The notes below the pieces were generated by a model. It was not told where the DNA came from and ran no database searches. It saw only the letters and a list, made by a program, of their open reading frames with translations. Position numbers and translations under genes: made by a program. From assembly GCA_035554595.1 (NCBI GenBank), contig DATMIH010000066.1, positions 1 to 9,695 of the forward strand: a stretch of DNA of 9,695 bases. The letters are read 5' to 3'. Positions within the stretch are counted from its first letter, which is position 1, and each line of letters starts with the position of its first letter. Shown here in pieces: positions 1 to 6,834 of the stretch. This DNA is from VRUE01 sp035554595 (GTDB lineage: Bacteria > Actinomycetota > Thermoleophilia > Solirubrobacterales > 70-9).

Positions 1-888
1 GAAGAAATCGAAGCCGACGGCGGCAAACAGACCTGCACCGCTCCCCCGACGACCTGCACCCTCACCTACTCCTTCATCCCCGAGATCGGCCACAACCTGG
101 CCTCCGGCAAACACACCCTGGTGATCAGGGCTACCGACCTGGCCGAACGGGCGGGGAGCCTGACCAAAGAAGTGACGCTGGACACCAAGCCGCCCAAACT
201 CGACCTCACCACCACCCCGGAGATCCCCGGCGGCTGGACCCCGCAGCTGACCAGCCTCGCACTCGACTTCAAAGCCCTCGACACCACCGCCGGCGGCAAC
301 GGGTCGGGGATAACCAAAGTCGAAGCGATCAGGCCGTTGCTCGGCAGCAACTACCCCCAGACCCTCTACTCGAGCTCCTGCAAAGGCACCGCCGAAAGCC
401 CCTGCTCCCAGGAAGTGACCGGCAGCCCGAGCCTCAACTACCTCGACTACCTCACCCAGGGGTCGATCCAGTTCCCGGTCAAGGCCTACGACCTCGCCGG
501 CAACGTCTCCACCCAGACGCTTACCCTGAAGGTCGACCGCGAAGCCCCGACGGTCAAAGCCACCGGCCCGCTGGTCGAAACCCCCCTCGGCACCCTGGTC
601 GGCGGCTCCTCCAAACTCGACCTGACGGTCACCGACCCCGGCAGTGGCGTCGGCACCGTCGAGCTGCTCCTTGACGGCAACGTCGAGGAGACGATCACCC
701 TCGAAGAAATCGAAGCCGACGGCGGCAAACAGACCTGCACCGCTCCCCCGACGACCTGCACCCTCACCTACTCCTTCATCCCCGAGATCGGCCACAACCT
801 GGCCTCCGGCAAACACACCCTGGTGATCAGGGCTACCGATTTGGCCGAACGGGCGGGGAGCCTGACCAAAGAAGTGACGCTGGATACG
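1..888 (+). repeat. 702-bp tandem repeat within the Ig-like protein gene (one full unit plus the end of the previous one)
   Basis: Bases 1-186 match 703-888 at an offset of 702 bp (234 codons). I count four differences in 186 bases (138/840, 139/841, 183/885, 186/888), all synonymous, so the 62 encoded residues are identical. The unit consists of two 117-residue Ig-like modules. Identity ends at codon 63/297, where one copy continues with KPPKL and the other with AEPEVE. The upstream array is outside the window, so copy number is unknown. Confidence 0.9.
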
Positions 889-2814
889 GCAGAGCCCGAA
901 GTGGAACTCTCCGGGCTCTTAGCCGAATCTGTCGGCCGAGAGCTCGAAGCCAACGAAGCCGGTTTGAAAGTTGTGGCTACGGATTCGCTCGACAGTTACA
1001 CGTCCGGGATGAAATGGATCGTCATTGCGGTCGATGGCGAACAGGTGGCAGCATTCGACGGCTGCAAATCGGTCCCATGCCCTGCCGCCGGCGAACTTTC
1101 CTATACCTATAAAGAGGCCGACTGGGGGTCCGGCCCCCACGAGGTTGAGATCCTCGCGACGGATTGGGTCGGCAACACGATCGAGCGCCGCTTATCGGTC
1201 AACGCTTCGATCACGGCTGTCGCCCCTGAATGCCCGACCGAACAGCCAGAAACGGTGGAAGCGGCCGGCGTCGTGGCTCCAACGGAAGCCGCGCAGCTAT
1301 TGATGGCGGCAGTACCATCGGCCGTCGCGCCATCCGAGCCCTCGGAAAACGAACCGGCCGCTGAATCGCCCTTCGATCCCTCGGTTGCGGAGGAAGGACA
1401 GCATTCAATCAACGAGCAGGGCATTGACGTAATCGGTACCCCCACTGGCGGCGGAATCGAGGACTCTCCTGCTGGCAGCTTCACGGTAGGCCAAGCCCTG
1501 TGCCTGCAGCCGCTACAGAAAACCGGCGCGACGGACGCGCCGATCGAGGTTGCCGGTGGTGACGCGGTGCTCTACGCGAACACGGCACCGGAAACTGACA
1601 CGCTGGTCAGGCCCGCTGCCTTTGGAACGACGATCGTCGAGCACCGCCGCGGCCCGGCCGCTCCGAGCAGCTTTTCTTGGGAAGTCAAACTGGGCCCTGG
1701 GGAAGAACTGCGGAAACTGGCAAACGGATCTGTGGTCGTCGTTAGGTCCGGAGTAAATGTCGATGAAGTCGAAGTCCCTCCTAGCGTCCCGGAGTTGGAG
1801 CCCGAATCGATCCCAGATGTCGAAGCCCAGCAGCTCCGCACCGGGGAGAACCTCGCGGAAGCGAACAACGCAATAGAAGGAGAAGTGGCCGCGGTGATCG
1901 CAACCCCCCAGGCGGTATTGAGCAGCGGGTCAACGGTGCCAGCTCTTCTCCAGATCAGTGGAGGGTCGATCGTTACCGCAACCCTGCCTCCCGACGTCGT
2001 CGCCGATACGACCGCATTGATTATCGAAGCCAACACCGCTCCTGAACCGGCGGCTATGTGTGCCCACTCTTTCGAGGCAAGTCCGAACCTCTATGAGAAC
2101 GGGTGTAATGAGCCGGAAGACCCAGAGGCAGAACCCGAACCCTCCGCGGCGGAAAACGTAAGCGTGTACGATCTGCAGCTCCCGGGCCAAACGCAGCAGC
2201 AACGCGATGCATTCTTTGCGGCTTTGGCCTCTGGTTCGGCAGCTTCCGCAAGCGCCACGTCAGGCGGAAATCCTCATGACATTAAGTGGTGCCAATCAGG
2301 CTACCCTCGTGAAATCTACTGTGGATTCTTCAACGACGACAAGGTGTTCGCCACGCGTGTCGAAGTTGGAATGTTCAACAAGCCATCCGACAGTACGAAA
2401 GCCAACGCATTTAAACACGCAGTATGGGTGTCCGCGATGGTCAACAGTGACCCACCTGATAGCGAAGCTCTTAGTTTTGCCTTGAATCACGAGAAGGGTC
2501 AACAGAAATCACCCTACAGAAAGGTCCGCTACAAGTCGTCAATGGATGTGTTGAATAACTGGACGGCCTACACTTATTCAGCCTACGGCGGCTCGCGTGA
2601 TGATATTCAGGCATGCCAGCACTGGGTTAGCAAAGTTGGACCCGCCCTCCTCATTCCTTTCCACGAGAATCCGAACGCCTGGGCCAACCGAGTTGGCTTC
2701 CAGAACCACAACCTTGTGTATCGGCGCAAATACGATGAAGGGGTGCGGGTTCACCTGGTCATCCAGGACTGCAATGCGGGCCTCGCGAGAGGCATCTATT
2801 TCGGTGCCGGTTGA
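1..2814 (+). CDS. Large Ig-like repeat surface/secreted protein with C-terminal DUF6973-like domain (5' end outside window)
   Basis: The frame is open from base 1, so this is the last 937 residues of a longer protein; the first internal start-like codon (GTG 121) lies inside a repeat and is not a true start. Counting from base 1: residues 1-62 are the end of an Ig-like module; 63-179 and 180-296 are two 117-residue modules forming one 234-residue unit; 297-403 is a different Ig-like module (AEPEVELSG...RRLSVNAS). Residues about 404-757 are an Ala/Pro/Glu-rich linker, and 759-937 a globular C-terminal domain. The modules resemble the stalks of large extracellular or RHS-type proteins in Solirubrobacterales. 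The tail has NAFKHAVW (802-809), HE (830-831) and MDVLNN (848-853), a pattern I associate with DUF6973, of unknown function. Residues 1-62 are repeated exactly at 235-296. Codon use relaxes after residue 296, with TTA codons at 919 and 1192. A surface stalk presenting a C-terminal effector or enzyme is inferred, not shown. Confidence 0.85.
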   Translation, partial: EEIEADGGKQTCTAPPTTCTLTYSFIPEIGHNLASGKHTLVIRATDLAERAGSLTKEVTLDTKPPKLDLTTTPEIPGGWTPQLTSLALDFKALDTTAGGNGSGITKVEAIRPLLGSNYPQTLYSSSCKGTAESPCSQEVTGSPSLNYLDYLTQGSIQFPVKAYDLAGNVSTQTLTLKVDREAPTVKATGPLVETPLGTLVGGSSKLDLTVTDPGSGVGTVELLLDGNVEETITLEEIEADGGKQTCTAPPTTCTLTYSFIPEIGHNLASGKHTLVIRATDLAERAGSLTKEVTLDTAEPEVELSGLLAESVGRELEANEAGLKVVATDSLDSYTSGMKWIVIAVDGEQVAAFDGCKSVPCPAAGELSYTYKEADWGSGPHEVEILATDWVGNTIERRLSVNASITAVAPECPTEQPETVEAAGVVAPTEAAQLLMAAVPSAVAPSEPSENEPAAESPFDPSVAEEGQHSINEQGIDVIGTPTGGGIEDSPAGSFTVGQALCLQPLQKTGATDAPIEVAGGDAVLYANTAPETDTLVRPAAFGTTIVEHRRGPAAPSSFSWEVKLGPGEELRKLANGSVVVVRSGVNVDEVEVPPSVPELEPESIPDVEAQQLRTGENLAEANNAIEGEVAAVIATPQAVLSSGSTVPALLQISGGSIVTATLPPDVVADTTALIIEANTAPEPAAMCAHSFEASPNLYENGCNEPEDPEAEPEPSAAENVSVYDLQLPGQTQQQRDAFFAALASGSAASASATSGGNPHDIKWCQSGYPREIYCGFFNDDKVFATRVEVGMFNKPSDSTKANAFKHAVWVSAMVNSDPPDSEALSFALNHEKGQQKSPYRKVRYKSSMDVLNNWTAYTYSAYGGSRDDIQACQHWVSKVGPALLIPFHENPNAWANRVGFQNHNLVYRRKYDEGVRVHLVIQDCNAGLARGIYFGAG

Positions 2815-2835
2815 GTGAGCATAGACCAAGGATTC

Positions 2836-2840
2836 GGAGG
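2836..2840 (+). promoter_or_regulatory. Shine-Dalgarno that decides the start of the small lipoprotein
   Basis: GGAGG lies 6 nt before the GTG at 2847. This favours GTG 2847 over the TTG at 2811, which overlaps the upstream stop and would add an arginine-rich 12-residue extension before the signal peptide. Confidence 0.7.
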
Positions 2841-2846
2841 CTTCGC

Positions 2847-3071
2847 GTGCGTCGATTGATCCCGGCACGTAGTCGGTGGCTGCTAGTCCTGGCTCTATTG
2901 GGCCTTCTGGGCTGTGGAGGCGGTGATGCATCCCCAAAGGCCGGGCATGTAGAAGAACCAAATGTGCGGGTGAACGGTGGCCGGGCTGTGACGGAGAGCC
3001 TAGGAAAGGGGTCTGTCGAAATGGCTCGCCAGCGGGCGATCCGTGACTCGTTCTTGGAAAAGTCCAAGTGA
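2847..3071 (+). CDS. Small secreted lipoprotein, function unknown
   Basis: A 74-aa protein read from GTG 2847, chosen because GGAGG sits 6 nt upstream and the result is a textbook lipoprotein signal: RR, then a hydrophobic stretch (residues 11-21), then lipobox LLGC with Cys23 as the predicted lipidated residue. The mature part is only about 52 residues: a Gly-rich tether, then a charged segment (VEMARQRAIRDSFLEKSK) that may be helical. I recognise no family. It begins 32 nt after the stop of the Ig-repeat gene, and its TGA overlaps the GTG start of the RTX gene, so co-transcription and translational coupling are likely. It could be an anchor or partner of a neighbouring exported protein. An immunity role is only speculation. 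An alternative start is TTG 2811 (86 aa). Confidence 0.75.
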   Translation: MRRLIPARSRWLLVLALLGLLGCGGGDASPKAGHVEEPNVRVNGGRAVTESLGKGSVEMARQRAIRDSFLEKSK

Positions 3072-4930
3072 GACGTCTAGCGAGTGTCCTTGTCCCACTA
3101 TGCGCCGTTCTCATGTGCACCAGTGAGAGCGGTGCGGAAGGCACCTTTTGTTTGGGCCAGCAAGCAACCATCCTCGCCCGCTCCAACCAGGGAAACATCA
3201 AAGGAACCTCGGCCCCAGACGTGATCGTCGCGTGGGATGGAGACCAGGTCATAAACGGACGCGGTGGCAATGACCGGATCTGCTCGGGTGCTGGGGACGA
3301 CCGGGTCATGGGCGGAAGCGGAAGCGATCGGATCGAAGCCGGAGCCGGAGCCGATCATCTCGAGGGGGGAAACGGAAGCGACGTGCTCTTTACTGGTGCT
3401 GGGATCGATCTCGTCCGCGGCAACCGGGGTAACGACCGGATCGTCGCTGGCGATGGCAAGCGCGATTTCGCTGATGGAGGATTGGGCGACGACTTCGTTT
3501 CTGGCGGACCTGGATCCGAGGACAGAGTAATCGGAGGGGTGGGCAACGACCGGCTCTTTGGTGGCCAGGGGAGCGGAGACGTTTTGCGGGGGGACCACGG
3601 GAAGGACCTGTTTGATGGAGGCGCGGGGGAGCACGATGTTGCGTCGTTTGCTGTATCGGGCTTTGAAGGACCCATTGTGGGTGGCCAGGGGGTTATCGTG
3701 AACCTGGATGGCGGTTTCGCAACGCAGGACGGAATGGACCGCCTAGTGGGCATCGAGGATGTCATCGGCACCGCTTTTAGCGATGACCTTCGAGGGAGTG
3801 GCGCCGAAAACGTTCTCTATGGGGGAGGGGGAGACGACCGCCTGAGCGGCGTAGGGTCAAGAGACCGAGCCGTAGGGGGCGTCGGGTCGGATACGTGTGT
3901 TGGCGTCGAGCAGGCCGAATCCTGTGGTCCGGAAGCCCGTCCAGATCGCTTTGCGGTCGAAGTATCGGTTGCTGGAGGAAGCAGCGGTGGAAGTCTCACC
4001 ATTGTTCCTCGCCAACCCGAATCATTCCCGGGGTCTCCTACCGTAATCTTCCCGCGCGACATATCGATTGAAGTGGGTTTTGGAGCCAGCGGCTGGAGTG
4101 TCGCCGGCGGACCAGAGCTATTCCCCGGGGAAGGCTGTGTTGCAGTGAGGCCAGTGATCAGCTGCCCAGTTTTAGGGGAGCCGGATGCGGTTCTGGTGAG
4201 CGGAAGCTCTGGGAATGACACACTCGTGCTGAACGACAGCCTTCCCCGAACTGTCACGGGACTCCTGAACGGAAGTACTGGATCTGATCATCTTCGGGGG
4301 GGCCCCGGCGATGACAGTCTCAATGGCGGGGGAAAGGTCAGTCCCTCCCGAGACGATGTCCTCAACGGGGGCGGGGGCGAGGACGCGCTGGCAAACGGTG
4401 CAGTACTTATGGGAGGACGCGGTTCTGATCTGCTGATCGCAAGCCCCTGCAGTGGCCAGCAGATCGAGGGGGGGCCGGGGGTAGACAGCGCCTCTTTTGC
4501 CCGCTCGTACCTCGGGGTTGGTGTACAGGTTCGTCTGGGAGGTGAGGCGGTCTTTCCGCGACACAAGCTCGGACCGCGGCGTATCCCGGCGGGTTGCTCG
4601 CTTATCGACACGCAACCGACCGTGGTTGGACGCTCTATCGAGAACGTTGAGGGAAGCCCCGAGGACGACGTGCTCGCGGGCAGTCAAGCAGCCAATATGT
4701 TGCTTGGAAGAGGGGGAGACGATCGAATCTTTGGGGATAGCGGCGGAGACTTCCTAGTCGGAGGGACGGGACGAGACATCATTGCCGGCGGCCGCGGCAA
4801 CGACCGCATCTATGCTCACGATGGCCAGCGTGACCAGCGCCTCAATTGCGGCCGGAGGCCGGCACGGCAAGATGTAGCAAAGGTTGATCCGGCCGATCCT
4901 TTAGCCGCTGGCTGCAGAATCCTCCCCTAG
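3068..4930 (+). CDS. Secreted RTX-type calcium-binding repeat protein
   Basis: A 620-aa protein starting at GTG 3068, which overlaps the previous TGA (GTGA); a weak GGAAA lies 7 nt upstream. A Sec signal peptide covers about residues 1-23, with predicted cleavage after SGA. Glycine/aspartate nonapeptides of the hemolysin-type Ca-binding family (GGxGxDxUx) occur in blocks at about 63-190, 232-285, 376-475 and 526-585, e.g. GGNDRICSGAGDDRVMGGSG. Two inter-block segments (about 208-250 and 484-540) carry the IExVxG...DDxLxG pattern common in RTX proteins. Residues about 290-375 are a non-repeat insert with no family I recognise. The family folds into parallel beta-rolls on binding extracellular calcium. 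The N-terminal signal and the lack of any type I secretion genes nearby argue for Sec export. The C-terminal CGRRPARQDVAKVD...GC segment resembles ends seen in actinobacterial members. No protease or lipase motif was seen. A structural or adhesive role is inferred. Confidence 0.85.
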   Translation: MRRLASVLVPLCAVLMCTSESGAEGTFCLGQQATILARSNQGNIKGTSAPDVIVAWDGDQVINGRGGNDRICSGAGDDRVMGGSGSDRIEAGAGADHLEGGNGSDVLFTGAGIDLVRGNRGNDRIVAGDGKRDFADGGLGDDFVSGGPGSEDRVIGGVGNDRLFGGQGSGDVLRGDHGKDLFDGGAGEHDVASFAVSGFEGPIVGGQGVIVNLDGGFATQDGMDRLVGIEDVIGTAFSDDLRGSGAENVLYGGGGDDRLSGVGSRDRAVGGVGSDTCVGVEQAESCGPEARPDRFAVEVSVAGGSSGGSLTIVPRQPESFPGSPTVIFPRDISIEVGFGASGWSVAGGPELFPGEGCVAVRPVISCPVLGEPDAVLVSGSSGNDTLVLNDSLPRTVTGLLNGSTGSDHLRGGPGDDSLNGGGKVSPSRDDVLNGGGGEDALANGAVLMGGRGSDLLIASPCSGQQIEGGPGVDSASFARSYLGVGVQVRLGGEAVFPRHKLGPRRIPAGCSLIDTQPTVVGRSIENVEGSPEDDVLAGSQAANMLLGRGGDDRIFGDSGGDFLVGGTGRDIIAGGRGNDRIYAHDGQRDQRLNCGRRPARQDVAKVDPADPLAAGCRILP

Positions 4931-4986
4931 TCAGATTGCCGAGTCGATCCATCTTGGAGCGTCGTGAAGATCAAAGTAGATACCTA

Positions 4987-5373
4987 ATGCGCCGTTTGGT
5001 GACAGGGATCTTCGTGTCCTGCATCTTTGTCCTTACGCTAAGTGGCTGCGACCCCTTTGGCTTGGAATCTCTCGACAACCCGAGCTACAACAGGCCAATC
5101 GAGCGGGACCTGGCTGCTGCTGTGAAAACCGAAGGGCGGGTGGAATGCCTGCCGACCCGCCATGATCTCTGGAGCTGTCGGGTTGAAGGTGATCCCGGCA
5201 GCGGCTTTTCGGGGCACCTGAATCTCAGGGTGGGCAAGACTGGGTGCTGGCGGGCTCAGCATGTGAGGTACAAGAAAGGTCATCGTCCAACCGGCTCTAA
5301 GCGGGATCTCTCGTCGGTGAATTCGGAAGCCTTTGGCCGAGTCATTACGGGCTGTACTCCCGAGGAGGCGTAG
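4987..5373 (+). CDS. Small four-cysteine lipoprotein, function unknown
   Basis: A 128-aa protein read from ATG 4987, because it gives an ideal lipoprotein signal: MRRLVTG, a hydrophobic core, then lipobox LSGC with Cys21. An upstream in-frame TTG at 4936 would place 17 charged residues before the signal and is less likely. No strong ribosome binding site is visible. The mature domain (about 108 aa) has Cys54, Cys64, Cys87 and Cys123, enough for two disulfides. Its central part (VECLPTRHDLWSCRVEGDPGSGFSG..LNLRV...GCW) looks like a small beta domain, loosely similar in layout to DUF4333-type actinobacterial lipoprotein domains; I would not assign it. It lies 56 nt after the RTX gene on the same strand and probably belongs to the same exported-protein cluster. 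It converges on the phosphoesterase gene with a 15-nt gap that contains no obvious terminator hairpin. Confidence 0.75.
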   Translation: MRRLVTGIFVSCIFVLTLSGCDPFGLESLDNPSYNRPIERDLAAAVKTEGRVECLPTRHDLWSCRVEGDPGSGFSGHLNLRVGKTGCWRAQHVRYKKGHRPTGSKRDLSSVNSEAFGRVITGCTPEEA

Positions 5374-5388
5374 GCTGCCGCTCTTGGC

Positions 5389-6165
5389 TCACAAAGGTGC
5401 AACCGGCTGCATCACCTGTGCGAACGAGTCGGCCAGACCCCGCTCGTTCACGTCCACCAGCGCCCCCATCACCCACACGTCCTCATCCGCAGTTTCGAAC
5501 CGGGTCGGCATCTGGGTGATCAGCGAGCGCAGCGCCTGCTCGGGCTTCACCCCGAGGACGCTGGTCCGCGAGCCGGTCATGCCGACGTCGGAGATGTGGG
5601 CGGTGCCGCCGGGGAGAACGCGGCCGTCGGCGGTGGGCACGTGGGTGTGGGTGCCGAACACTGCCGCCACCCGGCCGTCGAGGTGCCAGCCCATCGCCAC
5701 CTTCTCGCTGCTGACTTCGGCGTGGAAGTCGACGATCACGGCGTCCTGCTCGTGGTGGCTGAGGATCGAGTCGACGGTGTCGAAGGGCGAGCGGGCGACG
5801 CGCAGCCCGACCCCGCCGCTGAGGTTGATCACCCGCACCCGCATCCCCGCTGCCTCGACCACGGTGTGGCCGCGTCCCGGATTCGCCTGCGGGTAGTTGG
5901 CCGGCCGCACCACCCGCTCGGCGGAGTCGAGGAAGTCGTAGGCCTCGCGGTGGCGGTAGACGTGGTTGCCGCTGGTGATCACGTCGGCGCCGGACTGGAA
6001 GAGGTCGTTGGCGGTCCGCTCGGTGATCCCGACCCCACCGGCCGAGTTCTCGCCGTTGACGATCACCAGGTCGGGGGCGTGCTCATCGCGCAAGGCCGGC
6101 ATCGCTTCGCGTAGCCCCTGGCGGCCTGGGCTGCCGACGACGTCGCCGATGAAGAGAACCCGCAT
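5389..6165 (-). CDS. ymdB: YmdB/TIGR00282 family metallophosphoesterase (2',3'-cyclic-nucleotide 2'-phosphodiesterase)
   Basis: A 258-aa protein, full length for the family, starting at ATG 6165. The dinuclear-metal phosphoesterase residues are all present: D8 in GDVVG, E39/N40 in NGEN, N67/H68 in SGNHVY, H148/E150 in DFHAE, H173/H175 in GTHTHVP, and the GMTG motif at 195-198. The spacing matches Bacillus YmdB, a cytoplasmic phosphodiesterase acting on 2',3'-cyclic nucleotides and linked in Bacillus to biofilm and motility control. In many bacteria the gene lies beside rny (ribonuclease Y); here rny is not adjacent within the window. It is divergent from the GGCT-like gene (24-33 nt between starts, depending on that gene's start) and convergent with the lipoprotein gene. 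No Shine-Dalgarno is seen; a TANNNT hexamer sits 9 nt upstream of the ATG. Family assignment is secure; substrate in this organism is inferred. Confidence 0.93.
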   Translation of the reverse strand: MRVLFIGDVVGSPGRQGLREAMPALRDEHAPDLVIVNGENSAGGVGITERTANDLFQSGADVITSGNHVYRHREAYDFLDSAERVVRPANYPQANPGRGHTVVEAAGMRVRVINLSGGVGLRVARSPFDTVDSILSHHEQDAVIVDFHAEVSSEKVAMGWHLDGRVAAVFGTHTHVPTADGRVLPGGTAHISDVGMTGSRTSVLGVKPEQALRSLITQMPTRFETADEDVWVMGALVDVNERGLADSFAQVMQPVAPL

Positions 6166-6174
6166 GGTCCGCTG

Positions 6175-6180
6175 ACCCTA
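6175..6180 (-). promoter_or_regulatory. Possible -10 element of ymdB (near-leaderless transcript)
   Basis: On the minus strand TAGGGT (TANNNT) is followed by 9 nt and then the ATG at 6165. No Shine-Dalgarno lies between, which is the layout of leaderless or short-leader actinobacterial genes. No convincing -35 is seen. Confidence 0.3.
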
Positions 6181-6198
6181 TCTGCGAGATTGAGCCCG

Positions 6199-6834
6199 AT
6201 GGCCGATTCGGCGCAGACGGCAGCGATCTTGGCGCGGGCCCTCGAGTACCCCTACGCCACGTCCGAGGCCTCCTACCTCTACCTCGACGGCGCGGCGGCG
6301 GAGCTTCCGCCCGACGGTCCGGATCTCGGTGGCCGCACGCCACTGCTCGCTTACGGCGCCAACGCGGCGCCGGAGGCGCTCGGGCGCAAGCTGGCCGCAC
6401 TCCCCGGGGTCGAGATGCCGGTGATCGAAGCCGAGCTGGACGGCTTCGACGTCGTCTACTCGGCGCACGTTTCTCCCTATGGCGCGGTCCCGGCGACTCT
6501 GATCGAGAGCCCGGGTACGGTCGCCCCGGTCTTCGTCGCCCATCCGACCGCCGAGCAGCGGGCGCTGCTGACGGCGAGCGAGCCCAATTACGACCTGGTC
6601 GAGGTCGACGGGATCGCCGCCTACCGCAGCAAGCACGGCTGCCTCTCGCTCGACGGTTCGCCGGTGGCCCTGGCAGCGATCCGTTCGCGCTCCCGCGTCC
6701 TCCCCGAACTCGACGAGCCGGCGCTGCTCGAGCGCGTCCGCTCCAGCCTCGAGCCGCAGCTCAGCCTCGAGCAGTTCATCCACACCTGCATCGCATGCAA
6801 GGGAATGTCGTTTCCACACTTGTCCTCGCTATAG
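6199..6834 (+). CDS. Gamma-glutamylcyclotransferase-fold (GGCT-like) protein
   Basis: A 211-aa protein from ATG 6199; an in-frame TTG at 6190 would add three residues. No clear ribosome binding site. LLAYGAN (49-55) corresponds to the YGSN substrate-loop motif of GGCT/AIG2-like proteins, with Ala in place of Ser. A strongly patterned block YSAHVSPYGAVPATL (87-101) is followed by SPGT. TASEPNYDLVEV (126-137) fits the E-x-x-Y pattern of the family's catalytic glutamate, making E128 the candidate. Family members act on gamma-glutamyl or related amide-linked compounds, but this branch is uncharacterised as far as I know, so the substrate is unknown. The last ten or so residues (GMSFPHLSSL) and the stop are encoded inside a long inverted repeat, so the native C-terminus may have been altered. 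It is a likely cytoplasmic enzyme, divergent from ymdB and convergent with the ABC permease gene. Confidence 0.7.
   Translation: MADSAQTAAILARALEYPYATSEASYLYLDGAAAELPPDGPDLGGRTPLLAYGANAAPEALGRKLAALPGVEMPVIEAELDGFDVVYSAHVSPYGAVPATLIESPGTVAPVFVAHPTAEQRALLTASEPNYDLVEVDGIAAYRSKHGCLSLDGSPVALAAIRSRSRVLPELDEPALLERVRSSLEPQLSLEQFIHTCIACKGMSFPHLSSL

Noticed and set aside
121..123. GTG at 121 as the start of the Ig-repeat gene
   Set aside because: The frame is open to base 1, and the residues before 121 match the same module at 703-822, so the gene begins upstream of the window.
2578..3309. A 243-codon minus-strand frame across the Ig-protein/lipoprotein/RTX junction
   Set aside because: It is antisense to three well-supported genes, has no family resemblance and shows shadow-like composition.
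3260..4850. Short direct repeats at DNA level that could suggest a CRISPR or other array
   Set aside because: They encode the Gly/Asp nonapeptides of the RTX protein in frame. Repeats are degenerate and have no spacers.
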